NCBI GenBank assembly: GCA_045106685.1
Contig: JBGCFB010000115.1
Span: 1 to 64,000 of the forward strand
From: JAUIGE01 sp045106685
GTDB taxonomy: Bacteria > Bacteroidota > Bacteroidia > J057
Direction: 5' to 3'
Length of the DNA stretch: 64,000 nucleotides
Within the stretch, counting starts at the first letter, position 1. Every line of letters starts with the position of its first letter. The position numbers and the translations under genes are program-made. Shown here one piece after another: positions 58,600 to 64,000 of the stretch. The notes under the pieces were generated by a model. That model had not been told where the DNA came from. It saw only the letters and a list, made by a program, of their open reading frames with translations, and searched no databases.

Positions 58600-61380
58600 T
58601 CAATGCGCCTCCAACCAATTCGCGCCGGTTCCTACTTCCACGACAAGTGGTACATCCAGTTCCGCGGCGCCTTCCATATTGGTTTTGACGAGTTTGCGGA
58701 GCTGCTCGACTTCGTCCTTGTGCGCATCGAAGACAAGTTCATCATGCACCTGTAGAAGCATGCGCGATTTTAGACCCGCATCCTTGATCGCCTTCTGAAC
58801 TTTGATCATCGCGAGCTTGATGATGTCGGCTGCGGTTCCTTGAATCGGAGAATTGATTGCATTGCGTTCTGCAAAACTTCGGACGGTATTATTGCTAGAA
58901 AAAATGTCTGGCAAATAACGGCGACGCCCAAAAATCGTCTGGACATACCCTTTCTTTTTTGCTTTCTCTACAGCACCATCCATGAATTTCTTGACATCAG
59001 GATATTTCTCAAAATACGTCTTGATAATATCGCTCGCCTCGGTGCGAGAAATGCCCATGCGTTGACTAAGCCCAAAGGCTGAAATGCCATAGATGATACC
59101 AAAGTTGACGGTTTTGGCACGACTACGCTGCTCGCCTGTAACATCCTGAGGATCAACGCCAAAGACACGCGCAGCGCTAGCGCGGTGGATATCTTCGCCA
59201 GCGCGAAACGCCTCAATCATCGCCTCATCCTTCGCTAGCGAAGCCATAATCCGGAGCTCGACCTGCGAGTAGTCAGCAGACATAAGCACATAGTTCTCAT
59301 CGCGAGGCACAAATGCTTTACGGACTTCACGACCATCGTCTGTACGGATCGGAATATTCTGGAGATTCGGATCATTGGAGCTAAGGCGGCCTGTCACAGC
59401 GACGGTTTGCGCATAGGTTGTATGCACACGGCCTGAACGTGGATTGATCAGCTTAGGCAGCGAATCCACATAGGTAGACTTCAGTTTTTTGATGCCTCGG
59501 TAGGCAAGAATCTGCGCCGGAAGCTCATGGCTACTTGCCAGGCCTTTCAGAATCTCCTCGTTTGTTTGGTATTGACCTGTTTTTGTTTTCTTCGCTTTCC
59601 TCCCTTTTCCAAGCTCCAGTTTTTCAAACAAAATATCACCAAGCTGCTTCGGAGAGTTAATATTGAATTCCTCTCCAGCGAGTTTGTAAATTTCGTCTTT
59701 AAGAATCACAAGACGTTTGCCCAGGTCTTCAGAATAATGATTGAGGAAGGTTTCGTCTATGCGAATGCCTTCCCATTCCATTTCGGTCAGAATGTTTACG
59801 AGTGGGCTATCGATGTCATTGAAGACGTTGCTATTGGTGACTTTTTGTTCCAAAGCATCATGAAGACGCAAGGTGATATCAGCGTCCTCTGCAGCATATT
59901 CAGAAACTTTTTCCACCTCGATATCACGCATGGAAAGTTGCTTCTTTCCTTTTTTTCCTATCAATGTTTCTATCGAAACGGTCTGGTATTTAAGTAACTC
60001 TTTCGCCATTGCGTCCATGCCGTGCTTGCCATTGGCATCGACAACGTAATGCGCCAGCATCGTGTCGAAAACTTCACCCTGAACGACGACATCATAGCAC
60101 CTGAGCATCAGCATATCATACTTCAGGTTTTGACCGATCTTTTTGATTGAAGGGTCTTCAAGCACTTCTTTGAAATCAGCTAGAATCGCATCGGCTTCTG
60201 CTCGGTCAGCTGGCGTAGGCACATAGTAAGCTTCAAATGGCTTGAGCGCAAAAGAGAGCCCGACAAGTTCTGCCTGCAACGGATCAAGGCCGGTCGTCTC
60301 AGTATCAAAACAGACCATTTTTGCGGCCTTTATTTTCGATGCTAAATCCTTGCGGCCTTCAGCTGTATCGACAAGATGGTACTGGTGATCAGTATTCTCG
60401 ATATTTTTCTCATCACTAAACTGGCCAAGCATATCTCCCGCCGCAACGCTGCCTTCGCTACTTCCTCCAAAGAGGTCAAGCTGGCCTGCCTGAACAGGAT
60501 TGAGCTTTGAGCTTAGAATGCGATTGGTCAATGTTTTGAATTCAAGCTCCGCCATGAGTGGCATCAATTCTTCCAGATTTGCATGACCTAGCTTGAGGCT
60601 ATCGTAGCTCCACTCCATGGGCACTTCGCAGTGGATGGTGGCAAGTCTTTTGGATAAAAGGCCTTGCTCGGCGTTTTCTGCAACAGTAGCCTTTAGCGCT
60701 TTTCCGCTTATGTTTTCCGCATTCGCAATGATCTCCTCCATGCTTCCGTACTCTAGCAGAAGCTTGACAGCAGTTTTATCTCCTACGCGTGGAATGCCTG
60801 GAATATTATCACTGGCATCGCCTTTCAGTCCAAGAAAGTCAATGATCTGACTCGGCGGAATACCAAATTTTTCCAACACTTCTGCTTCACCCAATATGTC
60901 ATAACCACCACCACGAAAACGTGGGCGGTACATAAACACATTTTCCTTCACAAGCTGCGCATAATCCTTATCCGGCGTCACCATATATACATCGTATTTC
61001 GATGCGTCTGCCTGTTGCGAAATGGTTCCGATCACGTCATCTGCTTCGAAATTCTCCACTTCTAAAATGGGAATATCCAGCACTTCCAACATGCGCTTTG
61101 CAAAAGGCACCATCGCGCGCAGGTCCTCAGGCATAGCTTCGCGCTGCGCTTTATAGGGCTCGTATTCCTTATGACGGAAGGTGCCACCAGGAGGATCAAA
61201 TGCTACTCCCAGGTGCGTTGGATCTTCTTTGCCAATAATCTCCAGAAGCGTATTCGTAAAGCCAAATACCGCTGAGGTGTTCAGGCCGGTAGACGTTATG
61301 CGCGGATTTTTAATAAAGGCAAAATGACTACGGTAGAGTAGTGCAAAGGCGTCGAGAAGGAATATGCGGTGACGTGACAT
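58600..61380 (-). CDS. polA: DNA polymerase I
   Basis: The 926-residue repair and Okazaki-fragment polymerase has three domains. The 5'-3' exonuclease (about 1-290) shows the helix-hairpin motif in LGLKGDASDNIPGIPRVGDKTA. The 3'-5' proofreading domain has all three Exo motifs: FDTETTGLD, IGQNLKYDMLML and YAAEDADITLRL, so proofreading should work. The polymerase domain has SADYSQVELRIMA (motif A), RSRAKTVNFGIIYGISAFGLSQ (O-helix region) and LLQVHDELVFDA (motif C). The stop lies 71 bases before the antitoxin ATG at 58528. Confidence 0.97.
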   Translation of the reverse strand: MSRHRIFLLDAFALLYRSHFAFIKNPRITSTGLNTSAVFGFTNTLLEIIGKEDPTHLGVAFDPPGGTFRHKEYEPYKAQREAMPEDLRAMVPFAKRMLEVLDIPILEVENFEADDVIGTISQQADASKYDVYMVTPDKDYAQLVKENVFMYRPRFRGGGYDILGEAEVLEKFGIPPSQIIDFLGLKGDASDNIPGIPRVGDKTAVKLLLEYGSMEEIIANAENISGKALKATVAENAEQGLLSKRLATIHCEVPMEWSYDSLKLGHANLEELMPLMAELEFKTLTNRILSSKLNPVQAGQLDLFGGSSEGSVAAGDMLGQFSDEKNIENTDHQYHLVDTAEGRKDLASKIKAAKMVCFDTETTGLDPLQAELVGLSFALKPFEAYYVPTPADRAEADAILADFKEVLEDPSIKKIGQNLKYDMLMLRCYDVVVQGEVFDTMLAHYVVDANGKHGMDAMAKELLKYQTVSIETLIGKKGKKQLSMRDIEVEKVSEYAAEDADITLRLHDALEQKVTNSNVFNDIDSPLVNILTEMEWEGIRIDETFLNHYSEDLGKRLVILKDEIYKLAGEEFNINSPKQLGDILFEKLELGKGRKAKKTKTGQYQTNEEILKGLASSHELPAQILAYRGIKKLKSTYVDSLPKLINPRSGRVHTTYAQTVAVTGRLSSNDPNLQNIPIRTDDGREVRKAFVPRDENYVLMSADYSQVELRIMASLAKDEAMIEAFRAGEDIHRASAARVFGVDPQDVTGEQRSRAKTVNFGIIYGISAFGLSQRMGISRTEASDIIKTYFEKYPDVKKFMDGAVEKAKKKGYVQTIFGRRRYLPDIFSSNNTVRSFAERNAINSPIQGTAADIIKLAMIKVQKAIKDAGLKSRMLLQVHDELVFDAHKDEVEQLRKLVKTNMEGAAELDVPLVVEVGTGANWLEAH

Positions 61381-61470
61381 GTGTATGAAGCTAAATGAAG
61401 ACGAAGATGCTTAGTCTATCGGTAGATACAAAATGAATCAGAATGGAATTTGGAATAAAAGGGCAAGCAG

Positions 61471-62598
61471 TTATATCAGCCCAGCCACGGCCTGTTCCCA
61501 ACTGTAGTTTTTCACCACAAAACGCCGGGCGGCTTTTCCAATCGTGTCCCTTAACTCCGAATCGGCAAGAAGCCTCTCCAGGCAAGCCGCAAAGTCCGTG
61601 AAGCTATCGGCTACCAAAATGTGCTCGCCGTGACGTGCGCCGATGGCGTTGTTTACGATAGACGTGGTGACGCAAGGAATGCCCAGGGCCATGGCCTCAA
61701 GAATCTTGTTTTGCTGCCCGCTACCCGTAAACAGAGGAGCCGCAAATACTTTTCCTGAAAGGTAAGCCTCGCGGATATCATCTACCCAGCCAGTCAGTTC
61801 GATCTGTTCGTTGGCTAGTGCTTTGACTGCGGCCGAAGGGCGCGCGCCGGCCAGTAGGACACGAGGCGCGCCTTCTAAAAGCGGAACGATTTCCTTCACC
61901 AGGCATTGTGATGCCTGAACATTGGGAAAGTATCCCATATTACCTACAAAAACCAGATCGTGGCTTTGTTTGTGGTCTGTTGATGGAGCAAAATGTTCGG
62001 TGTCTACTCCGTTAGGTACAATGCGGATTGCTGCACCAAGCGCATCAGCATCTTGCTGTGAAATGATGGCACAGTCCTCAAAATCCTTCAGGACTTGTTG
62101 CTCATAGCGTTTAAGTCGTCGTGTCTCTTCCTGAAATAGCAGCTGCAATGGCCAGGCGCTATTGGCCGCACGACGTTTCATCCCCAGTGAGAAAGCATCC
62201 ATGATGTCAAGGGTGACTGGTGCTTCTATTTTTGCAGCATATGGAGCCATTCGTACTAATTGACAGAAGACTTTATCCGGCTTAAACTGTGCTGAGATTT
62301 CCTTGATCGAACGTTCAATATGTCTTCTGTGAAACAGTGACACCTGCCAGGGCTTTTTGCTAAAAACGCCTTTTATCAATGCAAATAGGCTACCGATGCG
62401 CCCAAGTTTGAAGGTGTGAATTTCTTCGCAAAAGGATTCAATTTCTTTTTTGTCAGCTTCTTTAATTTCGTCTAAATGTAAAGCAACGAGGCATATGCGA
62501 TGCTTACGAGATAGAAGCCGCAGGTGATGGTACAACCGTAGCTTATCGCCTTTTTCCAAAGGGAAGGGGAAGCGAGATGCTAGTACCAGGAGTTTCAT
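61471..62598 (-). CDS. Glycosyltransferase family 4, TIGR03087-like sugar transferase
   Basis: The 375-residue GT-B enzyme begins MKLLVLASRFPFPLEKGDKLRLYHHLRLL. The middle reads IRIVPNGVDTEHFAP and VFVGNMGYFPNVQA. The C-terminal domain holds ELTGWVDDIREAYLSGKVFAAPLFTGSGQQNKILEAMALGIPCVTT, the nucleotide-sugar site with the conserved Glu. It resembles transferases of exopolysaccharide clusters (TIGR03087). Acceptor is unknown. TTTACTTTG lies just before the ATG and may be part of its promoter. Confidence 0.88.
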   Translation of the reverse strand: MKLLVLASRFPFPLEKGDKLRLYHHLRLLSRKHRICLVALHLDEIKEADKKEIESFCEEIHTFKLGRIGSLFALIKGVFSKKPWQVSLFHRRHIERSIKEISAQFKPDKVFCQLVRMAPYAAKIEAPVTLDIMDAFSLGMKRRAANSAWPLQLLFQEETRRLKRYEQQVLKDFEDCAIISQQDADALGAAIRIVPNGVDTEHFAPSTDHKQSHDLVFVGNMGYFPNVQASQCLVKEIVPLLEGAPRVLLAGARPSAAVKALANEQIELTGWVDDIREAYLSGKVFAAPLFTGSGQQNKILEAMALGIPCVTTSIVNNAIGARHGEHILVADSFTDFAACLERLLADSELRDTIGKAARRFVVKNYSWEQAVAGLI

Positions 62599-62639
62599 CG
62601 CTACAAAGTAAAGGAAAAGTCTATGTCCGATTCATATTG

Positions 62640-62647
62640 TATCTTTG
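62640..62647 (+). promoter_or_regulatory. -7 promoter box TATCTTTG upstream of the thioredoxin gene
   Basis: Exact TAnnTTTG match, 123 bases before the ATG. The inverted repeat at 62673-62748 would lie in the 5' leader if this box is used. Confidence 0.45.
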
Positions 62648-62672
62648 TTTTTATACAAATCCTGATGTTTTT

Positions 62673-62748
62673 GTTGTGAGTTTCGTGTTAAGTGTTTTGA
62701 GTTTAATGCTTTTTTTTAACTCAAAACCCACAACCCCAAACTCCAAAC
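62673..62748. repeat. Inverted repeat, family with 3101-3155
   Basis: GTGTTTTGAGTTT (left) and AACTCAAAACCCACAAC (right) face each other around a T8 run. The left wording matches GGTGTTTTGAGTTTT at 3105. It lies in the leader region of the thioredoxin-family gene. Confidence 0.7.
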
Positions 62749-62770
62749 ATTTTTAAAAAAAGTAGTTAAC

Positions 62771-63949
62771 ATGAAACGTATACAGTATTCTATTTCGACG
62801 CTCATCATGATGCTAGCCCTCACGATGGGTTCTGCTCAGGCAGAAGGAATCGAATTTTTTCACGGAACCTGGGACGAGGTAGTTGCGGAAGCAAAAAAGA
62901 GCCGACGCTTAATCTTTGTAGACGCATATACAACATGGTGTGGACCATGTAAAATGATGGCGCGAAACACCTTTACAGATGCTGAAGTGGGCGAATTTCA
63001 TAATGACAATTTTGTCAATTATAAGTTCGATATGGAAAAAGGAGAAGGCCCTACCTTTGCTGCAAAATATGGCGTAAGGGCTTATCCTACTATTTTTTAC
63101 ATCGACTTCACAGGCGCGGAAATACACAAGGCTGTTGGTTACAGAGCGCCGAATCAGTTACTCGCTGAAGGAAAAAAGGCCCTGAACTCAGATAAGAATG
63201 AGGCTACAAAAGAACTTTCCTTTAAAGACGGCGCCCTGAAAGGGCAAGAGCTCTACAAATATGCCGCAAAACTTAAAGCAGATGATAAGCCTTTTGAAAA
63301 AGCAGCTTCCGAGTATTTTGCGACGCTGTCAACTAAAGAGCTGCAGACTAAAGCAGGCTGGGAAGCGATTCAGGAATTGGGCTCCGATGTGTATTCAAGA
63401 GAAGTGCAGCTTTTGATCAAAAAGCGTAAAAAATTTAAAAAGAAATATGGTGCAGGTGTTGATGCTAAGATTGATGAAATTTTCCGTTCAACTGCATTAA
63501 AAATGGCTTACCAAAAAGATCAGAAAGCTTTTGATAAATTGGTGGAGGAGTCGGGCAAGCTAAAGGATAAAGGCCGCATGGCGAATCGCATGAAGCTGAG
63601 CTACGCTGAGGCAAATGGCGACTGGGAAGGCTACGCTGAGGCTGCCGTGAATTTTTACAGCGAATACCCTACAACTAACAAAGACGACCTTAAGCGCCTT
63701 TTAGAAAATTTTGTAGACAAAGTAGATGGCCCTGGCCTACTCGCCTCTGCCGGTGATTGGGGTCGCCAGCTTACTGCACTGGAAAATACCTACAACAACA
63801 ATGCGCTGTATGCCCGCTTGCTACAAAAAGCTGGTAAAATGCGCGAAGCATATACGGTAGCGAATAAGGCGATTTCGATTGCGCAGGATTCCGAAGAGGA
63901 CTACGAAGAGATGCAAGAACTCGCCGACTCATTACGCAGCAAGCTGTGA
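62771..63949 (+). CDS. Secreted thioredoxin-family protein with helical C-terminal domain
   Basis: The 392-residue protein has a leader ending GSAQA, so it acts in the periplasm or outside. The thioredoxin domain (about 30-145) has WCGPCK (Cys57, Cys60), VNYKFDMEKGEG, and YGVRAYPTIFYIDFTG with the cis-Pro. The remaining 240 residues are helical, lysine-rich and TPR-like (ELYKYAAKLKADDKPFEKAA, LYARLLQKAGKMREAYTVANKAI). It probably reduces or isomerises disulfides in exported proteins. The last 51 bases of the window (63950-64000) show no feature. Confidence 0.88.
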   Translation: MKRIQYSISTLIMMLALTMGSAQAEGIEFFHGTWDEVVAEAKKSRRLIFVDAYTTWCGPCKMMARNTFTDAEVGEFHNDNFVNYKFDMEKGEGPTFAAKYGVRAYPTIFYIDFTGAEIHKAVGYRAPNQLLAEGKKALNSDKNEATKELSFKDGALKGQELYKYAAKLKADDKPFEKAASEYFATLSTKELQTKAGWEAIQELGSDVYSREVQLLIKKRKKFKKKYGAGVDAKIDEIFRSTALKMAYQKDQKAFDKLVEESGKLKDKGRMANRMKLSYAEANGDWEGYAEAAVNFYSEYPTTNKDDLKRLLENFVDKVDGPGLLASAGDWGRQLTALENTYNNNALYARLLQKAGKMREAYTVANKAISIAQDSEEDYEEMQELADSLRSKL

Positions 63950-64000
63950 GTCGAAGCCCCTGGAACAGTATCCAGCAAGCTTTTTCGGAATCATTTCCAG

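Overview
The window looks like chromosomal DNA of a free-living Bacteroidota member, probably from the Saprospirales/Lewinella side of the phylum (inference). The reasons are many secreted proteins ending in type IX secretion (T9SS) sorting domains of type A and type B, a TonB-dependent Oar-like receptor, a bacterial histone H1-like protein, a PLP-dependent oxoamine synthase of the sphingolipid/sulfonolipid type, and promoters that fit the Bacteroidota pattern TTG-N19-TAnnTTTG rather than E. coli boxes. No transposase, integrase, phage gene or CRISPR array was seen.

Layout. 1-9.6 kb: a partial membrane-anchored protein running off the left edge, a secreted PGRP-type amidase, a Tat-exported TIM-barrel protein, a DASS/SLC13 transporter, a GT-C type membrane protein with a small secreted partner, and two peptide/nickel ABC permeases. 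9.6-15.5 kb: cobalamin adenosyltransferase, the oxoamine synthase, a 59-residue histone H1-like protein with a strong terminator, and the coupled block ligA-DUF6913-dapA. 15.6-25.7 kb: large surface proteins (PKD, BNR/VPS10-like lipoprotein, CHU_C type B sorting) and the TonB-dependent receptor. 25.9-32.5 kb: an isolated nuoC, tRNA-Arg(CCT), a VOC protein, an unknown protein, folA, a secreted protein often mislabelled asparagine synthetase B, an esterase, a DUF4350-like/NTF2-like fusion, and mnmD. 32.5-47.9 kb: the most unusual part, described below. 48-53 kb: a 12-module Ig-like lectin adhesin and an MscS channel. 53.3-64 kb: a crotonase, a GT2/SxtJ/DUF5989/carbamoyltransferase block, a DUF2281 antitoxin with the stump of its VapC toxin, polA, a GT4 glycosyltransferase and a secreted thioredoxin.

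The candidate undescribed system spans about 32.5-45.4 kb. Five paralogous cytoplasmic proteins of 474-481 residues, all on the minus strand, share an N-terminal block (M[KR]xxK[LI]..., SPYFN) and a C-terminal block (RVYxHR, DWLxxKI). Three sit in tandem with 4-base overlaps and are coupled to mnmD. The three minus-strand units of this family each face a divergent plus-strand gene. Those three genes encode one secreted T9SS family with four conserved cysteines and the motif C[IL][IV][AG]xxxxxIC. A 29-base element recurs in the same area, and a structured RNA-like segment with its own terminator lies between two of the pairs.

A second genome-scale feature is that many intergenic gaps outside this cluster hold an imperfect inverted repeat of about 60-110 bases. 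Several fall into families present twice in the window. They lie between genes and sometimes supply the last codons of a gene, and some probably act as terminators.
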